Positions 17,825-27,578 are shown, counted from the first letter of the stretch. The stretch is 64,000 bases of DNA from Actinorugispora endophytica (GCF_004363075.1 NZ_SNYN01000007.1:62001-126000), one strand, 5' to 3'. Numbers and translations: made by a program. The notes: generated from the sequence alone by a model not told the origin.

Positions 17825-19348
17825 TCACTTCTCGTACCGGAAGCGGCGGAGCCTCCCCTCGTACTCCTCACCGGCCTCCCGCACCCGGTCGGTCTCCTCG
17901 TCGAAGACCTCCCTGAACCGGTTCTCCTCCTCCTTCAGGTCCTTCAGGAACTCCTCGTGCAGCAGGGTGACGGTCTCCTTCACGTCCGCGTACCACCGGT
18001 CGGTCTCCTGCCGGGCGCGCCGCAGCGCCTCCGCCGACTTCCTTCCGGCCTCCTCCCACGGGATCTCGGCGCAGCCGAGGTTCCGGGAGAGGAACTCCTG
18101 GTTGATCCCGACGAGGACCGCCGCCGCCGCGAGCGGGTCGTTCCGCCGGAGCTCCCGGGACGCCCGGGCGAGGTCCTTCTCCGCCTGGTCCAGCACGCTT
18201 CCGGGGAAGACGCCGCGCCGCCCCCGGAGCGGAAGCCGCCGGCGGAGCCTCCGCCGGTCCTCGACCAGGGCGGCGGTCCCCGCCAGCAGCGTGTTCGCCA
18301 CCTCCCGGGTCTCCGGAAGGTTGCGGGGGTCCGGGATCGCGTCGATGCGCCCGGCCGCGCTGACCCAGTAGGAGTCCCCCCTCCTCACGACGAACGCGTT
18401 GAACTGGTCCCGGTGCTCCCTGATCCGCCTCCGCGCCTCCGCGTCGACCTCTTCGAGGCGTCCCTTCGCGTTCTCCAGCTCCTGCTTCCGGGACTGGACG
18501 AAGAAGTACGATCCGAGCGCGGCCCCCGCCACCTTGCCGCCGACCGCGCCCGCCGGTCCGAGCAGCGCCATCCCGACCACCGCGCCGACCGCGCCCGCCC
18601 CCAGTTGGAGGGCGCCCTTGCCCACCGCGTCGCCCAGGAGGGCCTCGTAGTCGAGGCGCCCCTGGACCGCCGCCTCCCACTTGTTCACCAGCGTGACCGC
18701 GATCCCCCCGAAGGGCAGGTGCAGGTCGAGGCCGAGGTCGAAGTCGGGGAGGTCCAGGTACTCGTGCAGGTCGAACCGCTCGATGATCGCGTTCTCGGTC
18801 ATCGGCACGGCCAGTTCCGGCAGGCCGAGGGCGAACCCCGCGGGGAGGAGGACGTTCCCGGGGTGCTCCCTGCGGGTGTTCCGGTACCGGTCGGGGGCGA
18901 TCCGGACGCCGAGCGCGTACTTGAGGCCGTCGGCGGCGCGGACGGCGTCCGCGTGGACGTCGCGGCACTCCCCGAGATTGGCGTCGGTGGTGCCCAGCGG
19001 GACCGCCCCGGCCATTCCCGCGTCCCGGACGGCCGCGATTCCCAGCAGCGCCTCGCGCTGCCACGGGAAGAGGAAGAGCCTCCTCCCCAGCCCGCGCTCT
19101 CGCAGTTCCCGCCTGATGGCGGGCAGCTCCGGATCCAACCGGAACACCACCGCGTTGGCGCCGATATGCCCGAGAAGGAAGAGCAGGAGAATTCCACCCA
19201 GCACAAGGGGGTGATTCGCCCATCCGGACAGTTTCACCGCGTTGGTGAAGAAATTGCCGACCACAGCGGAGGCGAGAGCCAGGACAATGACCGCCGTGCT
19301 CCAGAAGACGAACGTGCCGGGCTTGTAGCTGCGACTTTCCCTGTCCAT
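17825..19348 (-). CDS. Large unknown membrane-associated protein
   Basis: 507 residues from ATG 19348. Two N-terminal membrane helices (about 13-32 and 47-67). Near residues 245-285 a glycine/alanine-rich hydrophobic stretch (GAVGAVVGMALLGPAGAVGG) looks like a glycine-zipper hairpin. The C-terminal 200 residues are highly charged and helical (coiled-coil-like, EEFLKDLKEEENRFREVF). No enzymatic motif or family is recognised. It stands alone, convergent with the small membrane gene at 17545. Confidence 0.6.
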   Translation of the reverse strand: MDRESRSYKPGTFVFWSTAVIVLALASAVVGNFFTNAVKLSGWANHPLVLGGILLLFLLGHIGANAVVFRLDPELPAIRRELRERGLGRRLFLFPWQREALLGIAAVRDAGMAGAVPLGTTDANLGECRDVHADAVRAADGLKYALGVRIAPDRYRNTRREHPGNVLLPAGFALGLPELAVPMTENAIIERFDLHEYLDLPDFDLGLDLHLPFGGIAVTLVNKWEAAVQGRLDYEALLGDAVGKGALQLGAGAVGAVVGMALLGPAGAVGGKVAGAALGSYFFVQSRKQELENAKGRLEEVDAEARRRIREHRDQFNAFVVRRGDSYWVSAAGRIDAIPDPRNLPETREVANTLLAGTAALVEDRRRLRRRLPLRGRRGVFPGSVLDQAEKDLARASRELRRNDPLAAAAVLVGINQEFLSRNLGCAEIPWEEAGRKSAEALRRARQETDRWYADVKETVTLLHEEFLKDLKEEENRFREVFDEETDRVREAGEEYEGRLRRFRYEK

Positions 19349-19844
19349 CCGGCCTCCACGTCCTTCACCCGCGCGACGCGGATTCGAGAGCGGTCATCGA
19401 GTGTTCGCCAGACTACGTCCCTTCCCGACAATAATCCTGGCGAAAAAAGATGAAATACGGAAATGGACGCCGAGCCTGATGGCCGGATGGCAGTCGGACG
19501 GAAAGCCTTTGAATTCTCTCAGTGGCGAAATCAATGCGGAAAGTAGTCGAATCGACTGGGTGCGGGGTGATCCGGGCGGAGTCCGTTCAGGGCTCGTGGC
19601 GATCACGGGCTTTCTGCCTTTTCGGGCCCCGAAACGGGCAGAAGGCTCAAAATCATCGATCAGGGCCCCAGTGATGACCGCGCGGCCGGGTCCGACGGCC
19701 CCTCCCCACTCTCCCGGCTCCCGCCGGGTGGAAGGGCGGGAACGCGGTCCCGGTCTCCCCTTTGGAGAACCGGTTTGCGCGGCACGGCGCCCCTCCGCGA
19801 CGATTGACCCGGTCTTAACGCCACAAACCGGGAGGTATTCCCCC
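19349..19844. other. Intergenic region with AT-rich segment and degenerate repeat copy
   Basis: About 495 bases. 19400-19560 is noticeably less GC-rich and likely holds the divergent promoters for the genes at 19348 and 19845. 19595-19640 contains GGGCTTTCTGCC and GGGCAGAAGGCTC around a GGGCCCCGAAAC loop, a worn core of the MITE-like family (copy C) without recognisable ends. Confidence 0.5.
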
Positions 19845-21350
19845 ATGGACGTCACCGTCCTCTCCACTGCCGGCACGCTGCGCGGGCGGGAGCGTGACGG
19901 CGTCGCCTCCTTCCTGGGCGTCCCCTACGCGGCCCCGCCGTTCGGACCGCGCCGGATGCGCCCCCCGCAGCCCCCGGAGCCGTGGACCGGCGTCCGCGAC
20001 GCGCTCGCCCCGGGGGAGACCGCCCCGCAGGCCGGCTACCTTCCCGCGATGTCCGCGCTGCTCGGCCAGGCGGCGAACCCCGGCGAGGACTGCCTGAACC
20101 TCAACGTGTGGACCCCCGCCCCCGGCCGCACCGGCGGGCGGCTGCCCGTCATGGTCTGGATCCACGGCGGCGCCTTCCGCAACGGGGCCGGCTCGCTCCC
20201 CGTCTACGACGGCGCCCGCCTGGCCTCCGACGGCGTCGTGTGCGTCACCCTCAACTACCGCCTGGGCGCCGAGGGCTTCCTCCTGCTGCCCGACGGCACC
20301 GCCAACCTCGGCCTGCTGGACCAGGTCGCCGCCCTGGAGTGGGTCCGCGACAACATCGCCGCGTTCGGGGGCGACCCCGACAACGTCACCCTCTTCGGGG
20401 AGTCCGCCGGGGCCATGAGCATCACCGCCCTCATGGCCATGCCGCGCGCGAACGGGCTCTTCCGCCGCGCCGTCACCCAGAGCGGCGCCGGGCACCACAG
20501 CCACCCCGAGGACGTCGCCCGCCGCGTCACCGAGCGCCTGGCCGCCCTCGCCGGGGTCGAGCCCACGACCGAGGCGCTGGCCGCCGCGCCGCCGGAGCGC
20601 CTCATCGCCGCCGACACCGCCCTCGGCCAGGAGATGGCCGCCGCCACCGACCCCGCGCTGTGGGGAGAGTCCACCGGCGGCGGCACCACCGTTCTGCCGG
20701 TCGTCGACGGCGACGTCCTTCCCGGCCGCCCGGTCGACGCGATCGCGGCCGGGGCCTCCCGCGGCGTCGACCTGCTCACGGGGACCAACACCGACGAGTT
20801 CCGGCTCTTCCTCGTCCCCCTGGGGATCTCCGCCTTCATCACCGAGAACTTCCTGAACGGCTTCCTCTCCGCGTTCGGCCTCGACCCCGCGCACGCCCTC
20901 GCCGCCTACCGGGCGACCCGTCCGGACGCCGCCCCGGGCGACCTGTTCTCCGCCGTGCTCAGCGACCACGCGTACCGCCTCCCGGCGATCCGCCTGGCCG
21001 AGGCCCGCGCCGCGCACGGCGCGGACACCCACGTCTACGAGTTCGCCTGGCCCTCGCCCGCTCTGGACGGGGCCCTGGGCTCGTGCCACACGACCGAGAT
21101 CGGCTTCGTCTTCGGCAACCTCTCCACCCCCCTCCTGGGGGAGGACCCGCCCCGGGAGCTGTCCGACCAGATGCGCGCCGCCTGGACCGCCTTCGCCCGC
21201 GACGGCCGCCCCGGTCCGGCCGGCGGCCTGCTGCCCGACTGGCCGGCCTACGGGGACCGCCGCTCCGTCATGCGACTGGGAGACCGCGTCCCCGTGGTGC
21301 GGGAGGACCCGGCCTCGCGGGAGCGGCTGCTGTGGGAGGGCGTCCGCTGA
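19845..21350 (+). CDS. Type-B carboxylesterase
   Basis: 501 residues from ATG 19845 behind GGGAGGT. It is a full-length para-nitrobenzyl-esterase-like alpha/beta hydrolase. The oxyanion-hole loop WIHGGAFRNGAG and the nucleophile elbow FGESAGAM (Ser187) are present. Glu318 in TNTDEF and His415 in GSCHTTEIGFVFG complete the triad. It hydrolyses carboxylic esters; the natural substrate is unknown. No signal peptide is seen, so it is cytoplasmic. Single-gene unit. Confidence 0.9.
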   Translation: MDVTVLSTAGTLRGRERDGVASFLGVPYAAPPFGPRRMRPPQPPEPWTGVRDALAPGETAPQAGYLPAMSALLGQAANPGEDCLNLNVWTPAPGRTGGRLPVMVWIHGGAFRNGAGSLPVYDGARLASDGVVCVTLNYRLGAEGFLLLPDGTANLGLLDQVAALEWVRDNIAAFGGDPDNVTLFGESAGAMSITALMAMPRANGLFRRAVTQSGAGHHSHPEDVARRVTERLAALAGVEPTTEALAAAPPERLIAADTALGQEMAAATDPALWGESTGGGTTVLPVVDGDVLPGRPVDAIAAGASRGVDLLTGTNTDEFRLFLVPLGISAFITENFLNGFLSAFGLDPAHALAAYRATRPDAAPGDLFSAVLSDHAYRLPAIRLAEARAAHGADTHVYEFAWPSPALDGALGSCHTTEIGFVFGNLSTPLLGEDPPRELSDQMRAAWTAFARDGRPGPAGGLLPDWPAYGDRRSVMRLGDRVPVVREDPASRERLLWEGVR

Positions 21351-21432
21351 CGCCGGGCCCACCGGCAGATCCCCGGGAAAAGCCGCCACCCGTTCTCGCG
21401 ACCTGGTGTAATAGCCGCTGTTCGGGACATTA

Positions 21433-22434
21433 GTGGTGGAGGGCGACCGGACTTCCGGAGCCGCGTCGCGGGACCGGTCCGCGCGCCCCGCGGCCGACGA
21501 CTGGGGGGCATCGGCGGTGACTACGGCGATCGTGGACCGGCTGCAACCGGGAGACCACGTCTGCTGGGCTTTTCACGACGACGAGGAACGGCTGCGGACG
21601 ACACTGCGGTTCGTCGCCGGGGGGATCACCACCGGCGAGAAGGTGCTGTGCCTCACCGAGGACCCGACCCCGGAGGCGCTGCGGGCCGTGCTGGAGGCGC
21701 GCGGGGTCGACGTCACCGCCGCGGTCGCCCGCGGCCAGGTGCGGTTCCGCGACGCGCGGGGGTCGTCCCCGGACACCGGGGTGTTCGACCCCGTGTCGAT
21801 GCTGGACGACTGGCGGAGGGAGCTGGGGCGGGCCCGCGCGGAGGGCTACGCGAGTCTGCGTGCGATCACCGACATGGCGTGGCTGGCCCGGCCGGTTTCG
21901 GTGACCGGGATACGGCGGCTGGCCTGGTACGAGGCCCAGGCCAACCGGATGTTCGCCGACGGCTACGCCACCGTGGTGTGCCTGTACGACCGGCGGCTGT
22001 TCACCGCCGGCGACCTCAGGGGCATCGCGTCCGCGCACCCGGGCACCGCCTTCACACCGGGCGACGAGAGCTGGCGGCCGCAGCTGCGCATCCTGCGCAC
22101 CGACGACCCGCTCGGGCTGCGCCTGGTCGGCGCGTCCGACCTGTCCACCCGCGAAGCCCTGACCGCCGTGCTGGCCGGGGCCGCCGAGGACCTGCCCGGC
22201 TGCGGCGCGCCGCTGACCGTGGACGTGACGGGGCTGACCTTCGCCGACGCCGCCGCCGTGCACGCGCTGGTGCGGACCGCGCAGACGGCCTCGGCCGGAC
22301 TCCGGATCGTCGGCGCGTCCTCGCTCATGGCGAAACTGATCCACCTCGCCGGTGGCTGCGACACCCGGGGGATGACCGTGGAGACGACCGCCGACGGCCC
22401 TTCCCCCTCGACCGCCAGGGAGCACACCGTATGA
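21433..22434 (+). CDS. MEDS-domain sensor with C-terminal STAS domain
   Basis: 333 residues from GTG 21433; a GTG near 21523 with a G-rich stretch upstream is an alternative that removes a disordered head. Residues about 35-205 are a MEDS (DcmR-like sensory) domain beginning LQPGDHVCWAFHDDEERLRT. The last 90 residues match a STAS fold (LTVDVTGLTFADAAAVHALV), as in anti-sigma-factor antagonists, though the phosphorylatable serine is not obvious. It overlaps the next gene by ATGA, so the two proteins are made together and probably act in one partner-switching pathway. Confidence 0.8.
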   Translation: MVEGDRTSGAASRDRSARPAADDWGASAVTTAIVDRLQPGDHVCWAFHDDEERLRTTLRFVAGGITTGEKVLCLTEDPTPEALRAVLEARGVDVTAAVARGQVRFRDARGSSPDTGVFDPVSMLDDWRRELGRARAEGYASLRAITDMAWLARPVSVTGIRRLAWYEAQANRMFADGYATVVCLYDRRLFTAGDLRGIASAHPGTAFTPGDESWRPQLRILRTDDPLGLRLVGASDLSTREALTAVLAGAAEDLPGCGAPLTVDVTGLTFADAAAVHALVRTAQTASAGLRIVGASSLMAKLIHLAGGCDTRGMTVETTADGPSPSTAREHTV

Positions 22435-23405
22435 GCCCTACCGAGCTCACCACCGACCGGGACGGCGGGGCCGCCCCGTTCGAGCATCTCGGGCTGCTGT
22501 ACCGCACGGCGGCGGACTACCTGACCGGAACCGTGCCGTTCGTGCGGACCGCGCTGTCCGCCGGCGACCCGGTGCTGGTCGCCGCCCCGAAGGCCAACCT
22601 CGACCTCGTCCGCTCCGCACTGGGATCCGACGCGCGGCGGGTCGGCTTCGCCGACATGACCGTGGCGGGACGCAACCCCGGCCGCATCCTGCCCGGCGTC
22701 CTGCTCGACTTCGCCGACTCCCACCCCGAACGGCGGGTGTCCATCATCGGCGAACCCGTCTGGCCCGGCCGCACCGACATCGAGTACCCGGCCTGCGTCA
22801 TCCACGAGGCCCTCATCAACACCGTGTTCGCCGGGCGCGACGCGGCGATCCTGTGCCCCTACGACGCGCAGCGCCTCTCCCCCCGGGCCCTCGCCGACGC
22901 CCACCGCACCCACCCGGTCATGGAGCACCTCGGGACGCGCCGCCCCAGCGACGCCTACGCCGACCCGCTGGACGTGGCCGCCGGCTTCAACCAGCCCCTT
23001 CCCGCTCCGCCCCCGGAAACCGCCACCGCCGCCTACCGGGGGCAGGCCTCGCTCACCGACGTGCGCCGCTTCGTCACCCAGCAGGCCGAGGCCGCGGGGC
23101 TGGCCGCCGACAGAACCGCCGAACTCACCGTCGCCGTCAACGAACTGGTCTCCAACACCATCGAGCACACGACCGGGGGCGGCAGCGTGGCCGCCTGGAG
23201 CGAGCGGGACACGTTCGTCTGCCAGGTCGAGGACACCGGGCACCTGGCCGACCCGCTCATCGGCCGCCTCCGGCCCGCCGGCGGCGCGTCGCGCGGCCGC
23301 GGCCTGGTGTTCGTCAACCACCTGTGCGACCTGGTCCGCATCCACACCCGGCCCGGGAGGACGGCGATCCGGCTGCACGTCCTCCTGTCGGCTTCCGGGC
23401 CCTGA
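22431..23405 (+). CDS. MEDS-domain protein with anti-sigma-factor-type HATPase domain
   Basis: 324 residues; ATG 22431 overlaps the previous stop. The MEDS region (FEHLGLLYRTAADYL; PACVIHEALINTVF) spans about 15-185. The C-terminal part is an RsbW/SpoIIAB-type HATPase: TVAVNELVSNTIEHTTGGG carries the N-box, and VEDTGHLADPL plus GGASRGRGLVFVNHLCD carry the G boxes. Members of this kind bind sigma factors or STAS antagonists. With the upstream MEDS-STAS protein it looks like a self-contained switch; the sigma factor is not in the window. Confidence 0.85.
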   Translation: MSPTELTTDRDGGAAPFEHLGLLYRTAADYLTGTVPFVRTALSAGDPVLVAAPKANLDLVRSALGSDARRVGFADMTVAGRNPGRILPGVLLDFADSHPERRVSIIGEPVWPGRTDIEYPACVIHEALINTVFAGRDAAILCPYDAQRLSPRALADAHRTHPVMEHLGTRRPSDAYADPLDVAAGFNQPLPAPPPETATAAYRGQASLTDVRRFVTQQAEAAGLAADRTAELTVAVNELVSNTIEHTTGGGSVAAWSERDTFVCQVEDTGHLADPLIGRLRPAGGASRGRGLVFVNHLCDLVRIHTRPGRTAIRLHVLLSASGP

Positions 23406-23521
23406 GTGCCGGGCCGCCGGCCCGTGTCCCGCGCACCCGGCGCCTTTTCGCGCGTCCGCCGTGTCCCGGCGCCCTTCCCGGGTAGAAGGGCTGGTCCATC
23501 GACACGTTCGGAGGTCCTGTC

Positions 23522-23980
23522 ATGGCGGGTAACCGATCCCCGATGTCCTCGGACGTCACGCGAAGCCCGGCCCGGATCGCGGCCGGGGCCGTCGGCGCGG
23601 TGTTCCTTCTCGTCGGAATCCTCGGGTTCGTCCCCGGTATCACCACCGGGTACGACACGATGGCGTTCGCCGGGCACCACTCGGAGGCGAAACTGCTCGG
23701 CCTGTTCCAGGTGTCGGTCCTGCACAACATCGTGCACCTGCTGTTCGGCGTCGCCGGTATCGCGGCGGCGGTGGCGAACGCGGCGACCGCGCGCCTGTAC
23801 CTGCTCGTAGGCGGCGTGGTCTACCTGGTGCTGTGGCTGTACGGACTGGTCATCGATCATGACACCGCGGCGAACTTCGTCCCGCTCAACACCGCCGACA
23901 ACTGGCTGCACCTTCTCCTGGGCCTCGGGATGATCGCGCTGTGGTTCATTGTCCGGCCCGGCCGCGGCGGCCGCCCCTGA
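23522..23980 (+). CDS. DUF4383 membrane protein
   Basis: 152 residues. Four transmembrane helices and the DUF4383 hallmarks (NIVHLLFGVAGIAAAVA; ADNWLHLLLGLGMIAL) are present. This family is widespread in actinobacteria and has no assigned function. It stands alone, convergent with the permease gene. Confidence 0.85.
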   Translation: MAGNRSPMSSDVTRSPARIAAGAVGAVFLLVGILGFVPGITTGYDTMAFAGHHSEAKLLGLFQVSVLHNIVHLLFGVAGIAAAVANAATARLYLLVGGVVYLVLWLYGLVIDHDTAANFVPLNTADNWLHLLLGLGMIALWFIVRPGRGGRP

Positions 23981-24022
23981 CGGCCGCCGCCCGTTCCGCG
24001 CGCCGCCGGTCCCTCGGCGGCC

Positions 24023-25906
24023 TCAGCCGCGCGCGCTCTTCGGGGGCAGCGTGGACAGGGTCACGGCCAGGACCCCCAGCAGCGCCAACGCGCCCGCCGG
24101 GGCGAGCGCGGCCCACGGCGCGCGTTCCACGTAGCCCATGCCCTCCGCCAGGACCAGCCCCCATTCGGGGGTGGGCGGCCGCGCGCCCAGGCCGAGGAAG
24201 CTCAGCGAGGCCAGGGCCAGCGCGATCCCCGACAGCCGCACCATGGCGTGCCGCGCGACGGAGGGCACGACGTTGGGCAGCACCTGGGTGCGGTAGATCC
24301 ACCAGGTGGAGGCGCCCAGGGTGCGCGCCGACTCGACGTAGCCGGTGGCCATCTGCTCGCGCACCAGCGCAGCGGTGTGCGCGGCCAGCGGCGCCCAGGA
24401 GGTGATCGACACGGCGACGGCCGCGCCGAAGGCGCTGGGGCCCAGGGCCGCCGCGGTGACGAGCCCGGCGATGATCGGCGGCATCGCGTTGACGACCTCC
24501 ACCGGGCCCCGGCTCAGCGCGGGCAGCAGTCCCAGGAGCAGGCCCGCGACGAGGACGACGGCGGTGACCGCCGCGGCGGTCGCGATGGTGCGGGCCGCGC
24601 CGTGGCCGACCCTGGCCAGGACGTCGCGGCCCAACGCGTCCGCGCCGAAGGGCAGGTCCCAGGAGGGTGCGGCAAGGCGCATGGACGTGTCCACGGCCTC
24701 GGGGTCGCGCAGCAGCCCGGCGACGATCACGGCTCCCAGCACGACGGCCACGGCCGCCGGAACGGCGGTGCGCGGTCCGCGGCGGCCCGGCGGGGGCGGC
24801 GGCGCTCCGGTGAGCGCGGCCCCGCGCAGCGCCGGACCGATCATCAGGAACTGGACCGCCTCCGCCAGACCGCCCGCGACGGCGCCGACCAGCAGCAGTG
24901 CCAGCACGTACGCCTGCAGTACGGGCAGGTCCTGGGAGATGGCCGCGCCCACGGCCGCGCGGCCGACCCCGGGGACGGCGAACAGGGTCTCCACGGTGAC
25001 CGCGCCGCCGACGAGGGCCACCACGACGAGCGCGAACTGCGGAAGCAGCGCGGGCAGCGCGCGGGTGAGGCCGCCCCGGGCCATCACGCGGCGGCGGAAC
25101 CGGAACGCCCGCCACGTCTGGCCCCACTGCTCGCCGAAGGCCCCCGCCAGCGCGTCGTCGACCAGGCGGGCCAGCAGCCCTCCGGCGGGGACGCCCATGG
25201 CCAGGGCCGGCAGCACCATGTTGGCGGGGCCGTCCCAACCGTAGGGCGGCAGCCAGCCCAGCCAGACCGCGACGACCACGAGCAGGACGGAGCCGATCAG
25301 GAACTCGGGGACGGCGGTGAGGAACGCGGCGGTGAAGCCGGTCCCGGCGCGGCCCCGGCCCAGCGCCCCGGCGCGCAGGGCGGGCAGGACCAGCAGGGCG
25401 GCCAGCGTCAGCGCGACGGCCAGGGCGCCGCTCATCAGGGTGAGCGAGACGCCGAGGTCCGCCCAGAGCCCGGCCGCGATGGGGCGGCCCGACACCCAGG
25501 AGGTGCCGAGGTCGCCGCGCGACAGCCCTCCCAGCCAGCGGGTGAACAGGGCGAGGGCCCCGTCGTCGAGGCCGAGCCGGTCCCGGACGGCGTCCAGCGC
25601 CTCGGGGGAGATCTCGCGCTCGGCGGAACCGGCGCGCAGGATCGTGAGCGCGGGGTCGCGCCCCGACCACCAGGGCATCGTCCCCAGGGCGAACAGCAGG
25701 AGGGCGACCGCCCCGACCCGGCCGACCGCGACGGTCAGCCAGTCGGGCGGCCGGAGCCCGTGGAGGCCCGCGCCCGGAGGACGCCTCCGGGGCGCCTCCG
25801 GGCGGACCTTCGGTCGTTCGGACGCGGGCTCCGGTCCGCCGGAGGCGTCCCGCCCGGCTGACCGGGCGGTGTCGGCCCCGCGGCTCCGAAACGATCCGGG
25901 GAGCAC
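24023..25906 (-). CDS. Fused double ABC permease (DppB-DppC type)
   Basis: 627 residues from GTG 25906, three bases after the stop of the binding-protein gene. Two binding-protein-dependent permease domains are joined in one chain: the DppB-like half (EREISPEALDAVRDRLGLDD; AVPEFLIGSVLL; VETLFAVPGVGR) and the DppC-like half (LPFGADALGRDVLARVGHGA; EYVxxA-type loop GYVESARTLGASTWWIYRTQ). Fusion of both permeases is unusual. No ATPase gene follows; the ATPases must be encoded elsewhere. Peptide, nickel or metallophore uptake is possible. Confidence 0.85.
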   Translation of the reverse strand: MLPGSFRSRGADTARSAGRDASGGPEPASERPKVRPEAPRRRPPGAGLHGLRPPDWLTVAVGRVGAVALLLFALGTMPWWSGRDPALTILRAGSAEREISPEALDAVRDRLGLDDGALALFTRWLGGLSRGDLGTSWVSGRPIAAGLWADLGVSLTLMSGALAVALTLAALLVLPALRAGALGRGRAGTGFTAAFLTAVPEFLIGSVLLVVVAVWLGWLPPYGWDGPANMVLPALAMGVPAGGLLARLVDDALAGAFGEQWGQTWRAFRFRRRVMARGGLTRALPALLPQFALVVVALVGGAVTVETLFAVPGVGRAAVGAAISQDLPVLQAYVLALLLVGAVAGGLAEAVQFLMIGPALRGAALTGAPPPPPGRRGPRTAVPAAVAVVLGAVIVAGLLRDPEAVDTSMRLAAPSWDLPFGADALGRDVLARVGHGAARTIATAAAVTAVVLVAGLLLGLLPALSRGPVEVVNAMPPIIAGLVTAAALGPSAFGAAVAVSITSWAPLAAHTAALVREQMATGYVESARTLGASTWWIYRTQVLPNVVPSVARHAMVRLSGIALALASLSFLGLGARPPTPEWGLVLAEGMGYVERAPWAALAPAGALALLGVLAVTLSTLPPKSARG

Positions 25907-25909
25907 GGT

Positions 25910-27424
25910 CTAGTCCCCGGCGGTGGTTTCGAGGCCCACGAGGAGGCGCTCCCGCGGATCGAAGAACGCGCCCGTCACGCCGGGGGCGTTGCCCTGGATG
26001 ACGCGCTCGTGCAGCATGGGGACGGCCGCGCCGGTCTCCAGGATCGCGCGCTCGGCCTCCAGGATCATGTCCCGGCGCTCGTCGAGGTCGGCCTCGGCGG
26101 CGGCGTCCTCCAGCAGCCCGTCCACCTCCGGGTCGCACAGGCCGGAGATGTTGAATCCCCCTTCGCAGGAGAAGTCGCTGACCAGGTAGGCGACGGGGTC
26201 GCCGGAGTCGAGGACGGTGGCGCGGGACAGGACGAACAGGTCGAACGCGCCGTCGAGGGCGTCGGCCTCGATCTGGGAGTACTCGCGGATCTCCAGCTGG
26301 ACGTCGAACCCGGCCCCCTCCAGCTGCTGCTCCAGGACGGCGGCGACCTCGGGGAGCTCCGCCCGGTCGCTGAAGGTGCCCAGGGTCAGCTTCTCGCCGT
26401 CGGGGTCGGCCGCCTCGGCGGCGTACTCGGGGGCGGTGCGCCGGTCGGCCCAGGGCAGGGCCGGGCCCAGCAGTCCGGCGGCCTGGTCGGCGCGGTCCTC
26501 GTAGATGTCGGACACCAGCGGCTCGGCGTCGACCGCCTCCCGCACGGCGGCGCGCAGTCCGGGGTCGGCGAGCGGGCCGCCGTCGCGGGTGTTGACGTAG
26601 AGGGTGTTGGTGCGCGGCATCGGCACCTCCTCGAAGGTGCCCTCCTCCAGCAGCGCGGTCTGCGACGGCGGGATCGCCTCGACGATGTCGGCCTCACCGG
26701 TGCGCAGGGCGGCGGCGCGGGCCGTTCCGTCGGGGACGAAGGACACGTCGATGCCGGAGGCCGCGGCGGTGCCGTCCCAGTAGTCCTCGTAGCGGTCCAG
26801 GGTGGCGCTGTCGCCGCCGTTGAGCGCGACCAGCTCGAAGGGGCCGGTCCCCCTGCCGGTGGGGTCCACGGCCTGGCCGCCGTAGGCGTCGGGGGCGAGG
26901 ATGCTCAGCTGCGGGCTGGACAGGCGCTGGGGCAGCAGCGGGTCGCCGGAGTCGCTGCGGATGACGACGGTGTCCTCCCCCTCCGCGCTGATCCGCCACT
27001 CCACGCCGTCGAGGATGCGCGGCTTGGGTTCGGCCTCGGTCGCGGCGGTCAGCGCGGTGACGACCGCGTCGGTGGTCAGGGGGGTCCCGTCGTGGAAGGT
27101 GACGCCCTCGCGAAGGGTGAAGTGCCAGGTCGTGTCGTCGACGCGGTCCCATCCTGTGGCCAGCATGGGCTGGGGGTCGCCCGGCTCGTCGAGCTGGACG
27201 AGCGTCTCGGCGATGCCGAGCCTGGACAGCTTGAACGCGTCGTCGGTGAAGGGGTTGAGCGCGGAGCGGGGCGGCAGCAGCATCGCGACGGCGATCCGGT
27301 CGTCGGCGTCCGCGCCGTCGGGTGCGCCGGACCCGCTGAAGCAGCCCGACGAGGACAGGACGGCCAGCGCGACGGCAGCGGCCGAGACCGCCCGGAGACG
27401 ACGGGCTGGGGGGTGGGAGCGCAT
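25910..27424 (-). CDS. Peptide/nickel-type substrate-binding lipoprotein (SBP_bac_5)
   Basis: 504 residues from ATG 27424. Signal peptide with lipobox SSGC (Cys28). The mature part is a family-5 binding protein: LREGVTFHDGTPLTTDAVV, GTGPFELVALN, and the usual YEDYWDG. It delivers a ligand to the fused permease encoded next. Family members take up peptides, nickel or metal-opine complexes; nothing visible decides between them. The gene has its own upstream region with a box at 27508-27522 like the one before the MFS gene, which suggests co-regulation. Confidence 0.85.
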   Translation of the reverse strand: MRSHPPARRLRAVSAAAVALAVLSSSGCFSGSGAPDGADADDRIAVAMLLPPRSALNPFTDDAFKLSRLGIAETLVQLDEPGDPQPMLATGWDRVDDTTWHFTLREGVTFHDGTPLTTDAVVTALTAATEAEPKPRILDGVEWRISAEGEDTVVIRSDSGDPLLPQRLSSPQLSILAPDAYGGQAVDPTGRGTGPFELVALNGGDSATLDRYEDYWDGTAAASGIDVSFVPDGTARAAALRTGEADIVEAIPPSQTALLEEGTFEEVPMPRTNTLYVNTRDGGPLADPGLRAAVREAVDAEPLVSDIYEDRADQAAGLLGPALPWADRRTAPEYAAEAADPDGEKLTLGTFSDRAELPEVAAVLEQQLEGAGFDVQLEIREYSQIEADALDGAFDLFVLSRATVLDSGDPVAYLVSDFSCEGGFNISGLCDPEVDGLLEDAAAEADLDERRDMILEAERAILETGAAVPMLHERVIQGNAPGVTGAFFDPRERLLVGLETTAGD

Positions 27425-27507
27425 GGGGATCCTTCACTCCTGGACGCGGCGGGGCGGCGTCGGAAAACGGGCATTGCACATGAACAGCCACACCTTACAA
27501 CAAAAAC

Positions 27508-27522
27508 GACAACCGTTTTCGT
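27508..27522. promoter_or_regulatory. Operator-like box upstream of the binding-protein gene
   Basis: CGACAACCGTTTTCG on the plus strand (CGAAAACGGTTGTCG in gene orientation) differs at few positions from the box at 28970-28982. The 7-1-7 layout resembles Fur/Zur-type sites. It lies 84 bases before the ATG. Confidence 0.5.
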
Positions 27523-27578
27523 TTCCCTGGGGAGCCCCCGCCTCCCCGCCGTCCCCCGGAAGCTCTCCAGAAGCCTCC

